DNA from: Paraburkholderia ultramafica
Lineage (GTDB): Bacteria > Pseudomonadota > Gammaproteobacteria > Burkholderiales > Burkholderiaceae
Length of the DNA: 57,529 nucleotides
Direction: 5' to 3'
Assembly (NCBI RefSeq): GCF_902859915.1
Contig: NZ_CADIKK010000042.1
Span: 1-57,529 of the forward strand
Below, piece by piece: positions 26,377-34,169 of the stretch (within the stretch, counting starts at the first letter, position 1; every line of letters starts with the position of its first letter). Below the pieces are notes generated by a model. It saw only the letters and a list, made by a program, of their open reading frames with translations, did no database searches and had not been told where the DNA came from. Position numbers and translations under genes: made by a program.

Positions 26377-27788
26377 AGCTTCCTTTGAGTTTTGAGTGGG
26401 TAGGTTTGGCGGGTCAAGGGCGGGCGTAAGCCCGGCGCAGCGAACCCTTGAGGCGCCCACAATTGATACGCTGAGCCGTGGCTGGTTGCGGCAGAATGCG
26501 GCAACCAGCCACGGAAGACAAAACAACGATGACGAATCAACTGTTCGAATCCGCTCTCGGTATATCCGCACCTTGGTACGTCGAAGCCGTTGACTTTGAT
26601 GCCGATCAGCGTCAACTCACCATTGCCGTGGACTTCGTCGCGGGCAGCCGGTTTGGCTATGCCGGAGTTGCCGGTGAGCACCCCGTGCACGACACGCAAA
26701 TCAAACGTCTGCGTCACCTGAATTTCTTTCAACACGAGTGCTTCCTGGAGGTTCGGGTGCCGCGTGTGCGCTTGCCCGATGGCTCCGTACGGTTGGTCGA
26801 ACCTGATTGGGTTGGTCAACTCAACGGCTTCACGCTGCTGTTCGAGGCGCTCGTACTGATGCTCGCCCAGCAGATGCCGTTTGCCGCTGTTGCGCGTGCC
26901 GTCAACCTGTCGTGGCATCGAGTACACGCCATCTGTTCGCGCTATGTAGAGTTGGCACTCGCGGCGGCCGACCTGTCGGATGTGACGGCGGTGGCGATTG
27001 ACGAAACTTCCTACCGGCGCGGTCATGAGTATCTGACGCTGGTCGCCGACATGCAGGCGCGCCGGGTCGTGTTCGTCACGACCGGCAAGGATGCCAGCAC
27101 AATTGAACGCTTTGCGGCCTATCTGGACGAACACGGTGGCACGCCCGAGCAACTCGGCTCGGTCAGCATCGACATGTCGCCGGCTTTCATCAAGGGTGTC
27201 AATGAATATCTGCCCGAAGCGCGGGTGACTTTCGACAAGTTTCACGTCGTCGCGCACGCGTCCAAAGCGCTCGACACAGTACGCCGGCAGCAACAGAAGC
27301 TCGACCCTCAACTCGAAGGCATGCGCTGGACGCTGCTCAAGGATGCGGACAAACTGAGCCTCGCCCAACTCACCGACCTCGAGGCGCTCATCAGTCAGTA
27401 CACGACCAATCGCACTGCCCGAGCGTGGCTGTACCGGGAACAACTGCGCGACATTCTCGAACGCAAGCAAATCAATGTTGTGTCCGAGATGTTGCAGCAG
27501 TGGTGCGCCAACGTCATGCGCTCGAAGGTCGAACCGATGAAGGACGTGGTGAGATTGATTCGCCGACATTTCGACGGAATCGTTGCCTGGACTCAGACGC
27601 GTCAGACCAACGGATTTATTGAGGCTATCAACGGCCTGTTTCAGGCCGCCAAGCGCAAAGCACGCGGATACGCTCGCTTCGAAACCATGCGCACAGTCCT
27701 CTTCCTCATCGCTGGAAAACTCGACTTCTCACGCTTCAATGAAAACGCCCGCTGAGCCCCATCACCCACTCCGTTTTCAAAAGAGCCC
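26377..27788 (+). mobile_element. ISL3-family insertion sequence
   Basis: About 1.41 kb bounded by imperfect ~25-bp inverted repeats: 26377-26401, and 27764-27788 read on the other strand. Both end inward in GAGTGGGT; the right repeat starts GGGCTCTTTTGAAAAC. It contains one transposase gene. The 8-bp flanks (AAAAAATT left, ATGACCCG right) do not match, so no target duplication is left. The right end interrupts a ParA-like gene. Confidence 0.85.
26529..27755 (+). CDS. ISL3-family transposase
   Basis: 408 aa from the ATG at 26529 (MTNQLFESALGI); a GTG at 26478 is in frame but lacks support. ISL3/DDE_Tnp family: an N-terminal zinc-free variant of the DNA-binding region, helix-turn-helix near VARAVNLSWHRVHAICSRYV, first catalytic Asp in VAIDETSYRRGHEYLT, second in VSIDMSPAFIKGV, and the Glu in QTNGFIEAINGLFQAAKRKARGY in separate conserved blocks. 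Complete and apparently intact. The stop is 9 bp before the right inverted repeat. Confidence 0.93.
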   Translation: MTNQLFESALGISAPWYVEAVDFDADQRQLTIAVDFVAGSRFGYAGVAGEHPVHDTQIKRLRHLNFFQHECFLEVRVPRVRLPDGSVRLVEPDWVGQLNGFTLLFEALVLMLAQQMPFAAVARAVNLSWHRVHAICSRYVELALAAADLSDVTAVAIDETSYRRGHEYLTLVADMQARRVVFVTTGKDASTIERFAAYLDEHGGTPEQLGSVSIDMSPAFIKGVNEYLPEARVTFDKFHVVAHASKALDTVRRQQQKLDPQLEGMRWTLLKDADKLSLAQLTDLEALISQYTTNRTARAWLYREQLRDILERKQINVVSEMLQQWCANVMRSKVEPMKDVVRLIRRHFDGIVAWTQTRQTNGFIEAINGLFQAAKRKARGYARFETMRTVLFLIAGKLDFSRFNENAR

Positions 27789-27789
27789 A

Positions 27790-27975
27790 TGACCCGCATT
27801 CGATTTCGTCATGGACAGCCTTCATGACATCGGGGTTGGTCGTGTCCGTCTCGACGAGCACGACATTGACGTCTGTCCGTCGAAGGTAATCGACCAGCGC
27901 CAGCGTAACGAAACTCTTGCCGACACCACCTTTGCTGCCACCAACCATATAGATGGGGGGATTATCCGTTGCCAT
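27790..27975 (-). pseudogene. ParA/TraL-like ATPase, truncated by ISL3
   Basis: The first 62 codons remain. MATDNPPIYMVGGSKGGVGK followed by S is a deviant Walker A (KGGVGKS), then LALVDYLRRTDVNVVLVETD carries the Asp of the A' motif. The reading frame runs straight into the ISL3 end at 27788 and the C-terminal two thirds are not found in the window. The family is the plasmid ATPases of the TraL/StbB/ParA kind. It starts 9 bp after the TraK-like gene, a traK-traL-like pair. Non-functional as it stands. Confidence 0.82.
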
Positions 27976-27984
27976 GTCATACCT

Positions 27985-28446
27985 CTACAAGTTTTCGGTA
28001 TCCGGGCTAATCGGAAATCCAAGGAAGCCCTGTATCTGTTGCCCCCGCCTGGTTACTCCCCCATCTCCCTTCTGCTGTGGTCCAGTGCGTAGCGAGTTAT
28101 CGCGTGCCGTATCGGTTTTCACCGATTTTCTGCCCCGTACCGGCGCTGCCGCCGGGTCTCGTGCCGCGTCCCTGCCGCCCCGTCGAATTCGTCCTTTTCC
28201 GTCCGCACGGCGCATCGCATATCTCAGGGAATTGAGACTCACATCGACGCCCTCCTGCGTGGCCTGTTCTATGAGTTCATGCAGCGTGTACCCTTTCTCC
28301 CTTGCTGCGTTGATCTGTGTTCGGATGAATTTCACGCCATCCCCTACCTTGACGGGCTGCGCGTCTCTCGCCTTTTCAGGCAATGCCTCCAGTCGGCGTC
28401 CGAGCGCCTCCCATTGCCCTCGCGTGAAACTCCTGACAACCGGCAT
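27985..28446 (-). CDS. Plasmid TraK-like small basic DNA-binding protein
   Basis: 153 aa from the ATG at 28446, which has GGAG 6 bp upstream; a GTG at 28461 is in frame. Residues ~45-95 (VKFIRTQINAAREKGYTLHELI, then VDVSLNSLRYAMRR in separate runs) form a predicted helical DNA-binding module like that of TraK/KfrA-type conjugation accessory proteins, in which a short helical repeat recognises the transfer origin. The C-terminal half is basic and disordered (GRIRRGGRDAARDPAA). It lies directly upstream of the truncated ParA/TraL-like gene. In IncP-type plasmids this gene pair flanks oriT, so the region to its right may hold an oriT remnant (inference). Confidence 0.6.
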   Translation of the reverse strand: MPVVRSFTRGQWEALGRRLEALPEKARDAQPVKVGDGVKFIRTQINAAREKGYTLHELIEQATQEGVDVSLNSLRYAMRRADGKGRIRRGGRDAARDPAAAPVRGRKSVKTDTARDNSLRTGPQQKGDGGVTRRGQQIQGFLGFPISPDTENL

Positions 28447-29815
28447 GACTCGCTCCGACACACGACATTCACTGCATCTTGCGCACGTGTCTATAAGTCG
28501 TCAACACCTGTTCCTCGCAGTCATCGAGAGAGATGGATTACCTTGGAATACAGAGGATCTATAGGGCATAGGAAATATTTTTTCTGTTGTTATCCGATAT
28601 CCCATCGATGCACATGGGATTCCACATGCTCGCCATTCGCGCACACCAGCGCCAACGTCGTTGAACATTTTGTGCTCGTCAATTCACACTGACGGACAAC
28701 CAGAACGCATTCGATGTCACTGGCGTGCGAACGCGATGCTCACCCGCTTTGTCCCGCCATTGCTCCGCCGTCCCCCTACACGTCCATCCGATCTGAACGG
28801 ACATTCACGGCCATGCAACAATGACTGTTGCCTGCTCTACACGTGGTGATGCGTTGGGCGCACTCTCGGCTTTTCTGGTGTTGGCAGGCTCTCGCCGTAT
28901 CGCCACATCTGATACTCCCGGGATCAATCGATCCATGCGCACGCCGCCTTTTTTTCGCGCCACTGCCTTCAACACACAACGCACTGCGATTACACGGAAG
29001 CGAATTTATGTTGCACATCGCTTGTACACCGTGTGCACGGAAGTCACTCTTTGCACCGAAAACAACATGTGATAAGAGTGATGGCAGGATAGGCTCCCGC
29101 CGGTTTTGGGCGCCATGCGCAATGCACTTCTACTAGATAAACATGGTCGCGGACTCAGTAACCTTGCGCTTTTCAACCAGCGCTCTCGCGTCGACCGGGA
29201 TCCTGTTGCGCATTCCGGTAGTGTGATCGATCAGATCCACGCGAACATCGAGAACTGTATTCGTGACCGCCGAATAGCTCGCCATCTACGGCGGCGTTAA
29301 GAGACTGAACGTGCGCCACTTCAGGCGGCCCGGCACGATGTCGCCCGGGACTGCTTGCAAAGGACAGCGCGCTTTAGAGGAGTCGTCGCGGCCCGCGGGT
29401 GTCGGCTATTGCGATCATTGTTAGCTCGTCATCAGGTGGCAGCTTACGGAAAAGCGGCCCTTCTGCTGCGTCGGTCGGGGCCCTTAAGGAAATGCAAAGA
29501 GCGATACTGCTTCGAGCCGGACAACCCCAGCCGATCCGGGCTGCCCGCCCTTGCGACACCACTGTTGTCAAAGCCATTCTGAAATGTCCGCTTTCCGGCT
29601 AAGTTCAAATGTCCAGGTTTCAGGGGTTTGTCTCTAACGCCTTTCGTCTCATGCATTGTTGAAGAACGACGCCTGAACCGGCAGGGCGCTTACGTCTGCG
29701 GCGATATCTTAAGAATCTCGCGTACTGAGGCGCACCAAGACCGACCTCGCCAACTGCCTCATAGTGCTCTCCTTGTGACCAGCTGCGTAGCCAACGGACT
29801 TGCGATCTGCCGCGT
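28447..29815. other. Gene-poor plasmid-like debris
   Basis: 1.37 kb with no confident gene. An inverted repeat ATCCCATcgatgcacATGGGAT lies at about 28597-28618. Two AAATGTCC words at 29582-29589 and 29607-29614 resemble the repeated ends of IS21/IS481-type elements. Several short open frames lack ribosome-binding sites and recognisable motifs. Probably an eroded part of an integrated plasmid backbone. Confidence 0.5.
29133..29285 (-). CDS. Possible 50-aa small protein, unknown
   Basis: An ATG-to-TAG frame of 50 codons reading MASYSAVTNTVLDVRVDLID, then HTTGMRNRIPVDARALVEKR and a short tail. The composition is more protein-like than the surrounding frames, but there is no good Shine-Dalgarno and no family recognised. 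It could equally be the 3' end of an eroded gene. Confidence 0.25.
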   Translation of the reverse strand: MASYSAVTNTVLDVRVDLIDHTTGMRNRIPVDARALVEKRKVTESATMFI

Positions 29816-29857
29816 TTGTGCACGATAATGCACATGGTATGCAACATGGAGCCGCAC

Positions 29858-30100
29858 ATGGGCAAAGCACTCGAAGTTCGACCGCGTAAATCCACCAACG
29901 TCACCTTGCCGCCTGAGGTGCTGGAGCGGGCCAAGCAACTGGGGATCAACCTTTCGCGGGCGAGCGAGCGCGGCGTGCGCGAAGAAATTCAGGAGGCGGA
30001 GGCGCGCCGTTGGGCCGATGATAACGCCGAGCTGGTCGCCGCCTACACGGCGATGGTCGATCGCGACGGGCTTCCGCTCGCGAAATACAGGACGTTTTAA
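29858..30100 (+). CDS. ccdA: CcdA-family antitoxin
   Basis: 80 aa from the ATG at 29858 (MGKALEVRPRKSTNVTLP), with GGAG 6 bp upstream. Ribbon-helix-helix N-terminus (STNVTLPPEVLERAKQLGIN) followed by the flexible toxin-binding tail with the CcdA hallmark DDNAELVAAYTAMVDRDGLPL. It neutralises CcdB and autoregulates. The overlap with ccdB is one base (TAATG). The sequence just before it contains the repeated words GCACATGG and GCAACATGG, a possible operator. A plasmid-maintenance module left in the chromosome or still on a replicon. Confidence 0.93.
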   Translation: MGKALEVRPRKSTNVTLPPEVLERAKQLGINLSRASERGVREEIQEAEARRWADDNAELVAAYTAMVDRDGLPLAKYRTF

Positions 30101-30420
30101 TGGCCCGGTTTGATCTCTATACGAACCCCGACAATGAGACGCCCAAACTTGCACCCTACCTGCTCGACGTGCAAAGCACCCATGTCGGCATTCTGCCGAC
30201 GCGCATCGTGATTCCTCTGCGACCTGTCCAACATCTCGCCTTCTCCGGCAAACCATCCGACCTGCTTCCCGTTTTCGAAGTCAATGGCGAAGAATGTTTC
30301 CTTGATACGCCTGGCATGAGCGCTGTCCCCTTGAACGCTCTTGGCAAGTGTATCGGTTCCCTTTCAGATCGACGTGAAGCCGTCCTCGCGGCGCTCGATC
30401 GGATCTTCGGCGCATACTGA
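30100..30420 (+). CDS. ccdB: CcdB-family gyrase-inhibitor toxin
   Basis: 106 aa, full family length (about 101-105). Conserved N-terminus MARFDLYTNPD and PYLLDVQS, the strand TRIVIPLRPVQ, a central FLDTPGMSAVP, and the C-terminal helix LSDRREAVLAALDRIFGAY; members of this family use the last residues to bind GyrA. Translation is coupled to ccdA. The terminal residues are FGAY rather than the WGI of plasmid F CcdB, as in many chromosomal CcdB proteins. Its stop is immediately followed by the degenerate group II intron end. Confidence 0.93.
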   Translation: MARFDLYTNPDNETPKLAPYLLDVQSTHVGILPTRIVIPLRPVQHLAFSGKPSDLLPVFEVNGEECFLDTPGMSAVPLNALGKCIGSLSDRREAVLAALDRIFGAY

Positions 30421-30470
30421 CCGATGACGGGTCGAGACATGACTATTACATCGCGGGAAAACGGACGACG

Positions 30471-31649
30471 TTAGGGAGACGGGAGCACGTGTCGTTCGCC
30501 AAGTCGGGATGAGGCACCGGATGTCGATATCCGGGCTGTCCTACCCTGTCTGCCCTCGGAGATCCGATAGCGGCGAACAAAGCCGTCGACCGACGAGAAG
30601 GTGTATCGGTGAGCATTCTGGAAATAGCCGAACCAGCCGCGCAGAATCGGGTTGATCGACGCAATGATGCCCTCGATCGAATCGCCTCTGTTACGTCTGG
30701 TCAGGGCCCGGATTTTGTCCCGCAGCCCCATGAGACTCTTCTTGCGCACCCAACGCTCACCGGCTTCGAACCGGTAGCCCAGAAACTCGAACCCTTGACC
30801 CTCCATCCGACAGTCCTCAACGTGGGTCTTGTCGGGATGCAGTTTCAAGCCGTTCGCATCCACCCAGGCCCGCATACGAGATAGCGCAGCTTCCGCTTCC
30901 TCCTGTGTGCGACATAACACCACGGCGTCATCCGCGTAGCGCACCATAACCAGCCCTGCCTGGCGCATTTCCACGTCAAGCTCGTGCAGGTACAGATTTG
31001 CCAACAGGGGGCTGATCACGCCGCCTTGCGGAGTGCCTCGATCCCGAGCAACCAACTCCCCGGTTTGCTTCTGCACCGGACTCTCTAGCCAGCGTCTGAT
31101 GTAGAGTCTTGCCCATGGCTCTCTGACGTGCTTTTCTACCGCACGTCCGAGAAGCTCGTGGTCGATGGTGTCAAAGAAGGACTTCAAATCAATGTCGACT
31201 ACCCAGTCGTAGCGCCAGCAGTTCCTTCTCGCTTGCGCCACGGCTTGTTTCCCCGATTTGTTGGGACGATAACCGAACGATGATGAATGGAATATCGCAT
31301 CGATTTTCGGCTCAACCAGTAATTTGACTGCCATCTGAGCCACGCGGTCAGTGATGGTCGGCACCCCGAGAGGACGAAACCCGTCCCCCTTCGGGATCAG
31401 CACCTCTTTGACCGGTTGAGGAAAATAACTCCCCGAACTCATTCGATTCCACAAGGCGTATAGATTTCTCGCCAAGCGATTGCGGAACAGTTCGATACTC
31501 TGCCTATCCACACCCGGCCCGCCTTGATTGGCGGCCACGCGCTTCCAGGCTTCCCAAATCAACCGCTTGGATATCTCGAACGACTTGGTGGCAACCCCGG
31601 AATCTTCCCGCGTTGCAGTTGTTCCATGATCTCCACCAGACAAGGTCAT
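30471..31649 (-). CDS. ltrA: Group II intron reverse transcriptase/maturase, C-terminus altered
   Basis: 392 aa. RT blocks are clear: LIPKGDGFRPLGVPTITDRV, VVDIDLKSFFDTIDH (first catalytic Asp), GTPQGGVISPLLANLYLHELD, MVRYADDAVVLC (catalytic YADD) and the thumb. The group-II maturase X domain begins at GWFGYFQNAHRY and reaches SVDGFVRRYR. After that the frame turns into SEGRQGRTARISTSG and stops, whereas normal proteins continue for 40-60 residues (R.L..... WPN.FF...GL). A second frame downstream keeps weak resemblance to that tail, suggesting a frameshift. No endonuclease domain. RT chemistry may persist but splicing is doubtful. Confidence 0.88.
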   Translation of the reverse strand: MTLSGGDHGTTATREDSGVATKSFEISKRLIWEAWKRVAANQGGPGVDRQSIELFRNRLARNLYALWNRMSSGSYFPQPVKEVLIPKGDGFRPLGVPTITDRVAQMAVKLLVEPKIDAIFHSSSFGYRPNKSGKQAVAQARRNCWRYDWVVDIDLKSFFDTIDHELLGRAVEKHVREPWARLYIRRWLESPVQKQTGELVARDRGTPQGGVISPLLANLYLHELDVEMRQAGLVMVRYADDAVVLCRTQEEAEAALSRMRAWVDANGLKLHPDKTHVEDCRMEGQGFEFLGYRFEAGERWVRKKSLMGLRDKIRALTRRNRGDSIEGIIASINPILRGWFGYFQNAHRYTFSSVDGFVRRYRISEGRQGRTARISTSGASSRLGERHVLPSP

Positions 31650-32133
31650 GCCTTCGCTCCAGAGGTCATTACAACCCTTTCGACGCTACTACGCATGACT
31701 CCGCCCCTGTGCCTCGCATTGGTACTCTGGCTCTCACGGGTTCTCCGCTTGAGCGCCTCCCTTGGCATCGAGACGACAGGTTCCCAAGTTCCGTATCCAT
31801 GCCTGCAGGAAGGTCGCGCCACCTCTATGCCGGATGCCGTCAAGCCCACATTCAGGTTGCCGCTTGACTTATCCCGAGGCGTTGTCGAGTCCTCGGTTTT
31901 GACATCATTGCAATTATCGACACTTCTTCGATGGTTCACTTTCGTTCGCCTCCTTCCTGCATACCTGACGGGATCTATCCCGCCCTTTCCACAGACGCTC
32001 ACCACACCCGCTCTAAACGAACGCAGCTCTGGGTGGTTTGGTATCACCGCCTGATCGGCGAAACCGAGGGGCCAACCCTCATCACGGATACAGCATGTAC
32101 AGCGACCTCCTGTCGCTTTCCTTCTTGGCACAC
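30471..32133 (-). mobile_element. Group II intron, 3'-degenerate
   Basis: Leftward element. The 5' boundary is probably GTGTGCCAAGAAGG reading down from 32133. About 480 nt of structured non-coding RNA (domains I-III, no true long ORF) precede the reverse transcriptase gene. After the RT frame I could not find a domain V hairpin (AGCC..GAAA..GGTT type) nor a domain VI branch point before the CcdB stop, so the 3' part seems lost or heavily changed. The 3' limit given is only the end of the RT frame. Confidence 0.7.
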
Positions 32134-32363
32134 CGACAAGTAGTCTGACGCCGGGGGCGGCAGGTTCCAAGGTACAACGGCCGTTCGGCTATTCGCACAG
32201 GAAGGCGGGTGTTCGGTGCCTAAGCTGCCATTCGCTGATTGACAATGCGGTGTCCAGTAGGGCTACTAACCGAACGCTCGTCACTGCGTAGCCACGAGCG
32301 ATCGGTTCCTACTTCAGCGGACGCGTACTTTCGACCCGGAGGCGTCGTTCGGCTAAAGGCTAT
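32134..32363. other. Spacer between group II intron and cydC
   Basis: 230 bp with no gene. The short palindromic words around 32180-32345 may include the cydC terminator, but no hairpin with a T-run was found. Confidence 0.4.
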
Positions 32364-34169
32364 CTACGACCGGTTGCCGACGCCACCATCGCAGCCTCGC
32401 TTCAGGTCCCGATAGGGACCGTCTATACCGAGCAACGTCTGTGCGGTGCCGCGCTGAACGATGCAGCCCTCCTCCATCACCAGCACCTCGTCGACCAGAT
32501 CAGCGAGCGCCGACAGTCGGTGTGTGATCAGCAGCACGCTTCGGTCCCGCATCAGGTGCATAACAGTTTGCAGCAGTGCCTGTTCTGTGACGGTGTCGAG
32601 CCCCTCGGTCGGCTCGTCCAGAATGAGGATCGGAGCGTCGAGCAGCAGCGCGCGGGCAATTGCGAGCCGACGCGCCTGACCACCAGACAAGCGGGTGCCG
32701 GCCTCGCCGATTTCGGTGTCGTAGCCTTGTGGCAGGCTGGCGATGAAGGCATGTAACTGAGCGCCGCTGCAAGCCGCCTCAAGCATCGCCTGGTCGGCGT
32801 CAGGTCGTGCCAGCAGCAAGTTGCCGCGGATCGTTGTGTTGAACAAGTAAGTGTCCTGTGCGACTACCGCGATGCGCGCGCGTACATTCTCGGCTGCGCA
32901 TTCGCGCAGCTCGACTCCACCTAGGCTGATGCTTCCCTCCTGGTAGTCCCAAAAGCGCAGCAGAAGGTTAGTGAGGCTGCTCTTGCCGGCGCCGCTCGCA
33001 CCGACTACCGCGATCCGGTGGCCGGCCGGCAGATCGAAAGAAACATCGCGCAGTGCCCACGGATCGCAATCCCGGTAGCGCAGGCTAACATCGCGAAGCC
33101 GCAAGTCGCTGCCGGCCGGCAGTGGCGTCGGCTGCTGCGGGTCGGACACCACGGGCGCGGCGTCAACCAGTTCGAAAATGCGGCGCGCGGCGGCCAAACT
33201 CTCGCCCAGCATTTGCATGGCGAGCGGCAGGGGTAACACTGCTTCGAAGCTCGCCAGCACAAGCAACGCCAGCATCGCGAGGTCAGGCCGAGGGAGTGCC
33301 CCGGAGTCGACCGGTGGAATCGCCAGCAGCAACGTGCCCCACATCGCGAGCGAGGCGCACGAGATCAGCGCGCCTTGCGAGAAACCGTTCATGCGGCTCA
33401 GCGTGGACTGAGTTTCAAGCAACTGCTCAGACAGCAGATCGACGCGGCGCGCATAGGTTTCCTGACCATGATAGACGCGCAGTTCGCCGAGACCCTGCAG
33501 ACTGTCAACGATGGTTTCGCGTAGTTGCGCGCGCAATGCAACGCCTGCGCGCGCAGGCTCTCGAGCGCGTTCGAGCAGCAGCCCAGGCAACGCAACGCCG
33601 GCAAGGGCGAGGAACAGCAACAAGACCAGCGCGACTGGCAAGCTGAATGCCGCAGTCACCGCGACTATCAGGAACGCTCCCACTGCGCCTACCGCGACCG
33701 GTACCAGCACGCGCAGATAGATGTGATTCAGGCTGTCGATATCGGTCTGAATGCGGCTCAGCAGATCGGCGCCGCGTACGCTTTGCAGCCTCGCGGGCGC
33801 TAGCGGTTCGATACGCGTGTAGAACCAGACGCGCAATTGTGCGAGCAGACGAAACGTCGCTTCGTGCGTCACCAGTCGCTCAATGTAGCGGCCGACCGTG
33901 CGTACAATCGCGCAGGCACGGATTAACGCCGCCGGCGTGAAGTAGTCGAGCCCGACATGCGCGATGCCGGCCAGCGCCATTGAAGCGATAAACCAGCCCG
34001 AGACCCCCATCAGAGCGACATTCGCGAGCAGCGTCGCAAGCGACACCGCCGCGCCGGCCGCCATCCAGTGCCAGTAAGGCCGAAACAGCGCCAACAGGCG
34101 CAAAAGGTCGGCGCGCGCTTCACGTGCCGTGCAACCGGATGAGCAAGAGGGTTTGTCTGATGGCTTCAT
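32364..34169 (-). CDS. cydC: Thiol/glutathione ABC exporter subunit CydC
   Basis: 601 aa half-transporter: a six-helix ABC transmembrane domain (residues ~35-330, including the family segment DYFTPAALIRACAIVRTVGRY and SRIQTDIDSLNHIYLR) and a nucleotide-binding domain (~345-590) with Walker A GASGAGKSSL, signature LSGGQARRLAIARAL, Walker B ILILDEP and switch LLITHRL. With CydD it forms the inner-membrane heterodimer needed to assemble cytochrome bd by exporting reduced thiols. The start ATG overlaps the cydD stop by 4 bases. Rightward neighbours include cydABX, its functional client. Confidence 0.95.
   Translation of the reverse strand: MKPSDKPSCSSGCTAREARADLLRLLALFRPYWHWMAAGAAVSLATLLANVALMGVSGWFIASMALAGIAHVGLDYFTPAALIRACAIVRTVGRYIERLVTHEATFRLLAQLRVWFYTRIEPLAPARLQSVRGADLLSRIQTDIDSLNHIYLRVLVPVAVGAVGAFLIVAVTAAFSLPVALVLLLFLALAGVALPGLLLERAREPARAGVALRAQLRETIVDSLQGLGELRVYHGQETYARRVDLLSEQLLETQSTLSRMNGFSQGALISCASLAMWGTLLLAIPPVDSGALPRPDLAMLALLVLASFEAVLPLPLAMQMLGESLAAARRIFELVDAAPVVSDPQQPTPLPAGSDLRLRDVSLRYRDCDPWALRDVSFDLPAGHRIAVVGASGAGKSSLTNLLLRFWDYQEGSISLGGVELRECAAENVRARIAVVAQDTYLFNTTIRGNLLLARPDADQAMLEAACSGAQLHAFIASLPQGYDTEIGEAGTRLSGGQARRLAIARALLLDAPILILDEPTEGLDTVTEQALLQTVMHLMRDRSVLLITHRLSALADLVDEVLVMEEGCIVQRGTAQTLLGIDGPYRDLKRGCDGGVGNRS

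Noticed and set aside
28597..28618. Transfer origin (oriT) with nick site
   Set aside because: An inverted repeat is present but no known nick-site consensus could be seen; mentioned only as a possibility.
30421..30470. Group II intron domain V
   Set aside because: I looked for the AGCC..GAAA..GGTT hairpin on the leftward strand and found no convincing candidate.
31613..32170. Several open frames between the RT start and the intron 5' end
   Set aside because: They fall in the structured RNA part of the group II intron and change strand and frame without protein motifs.
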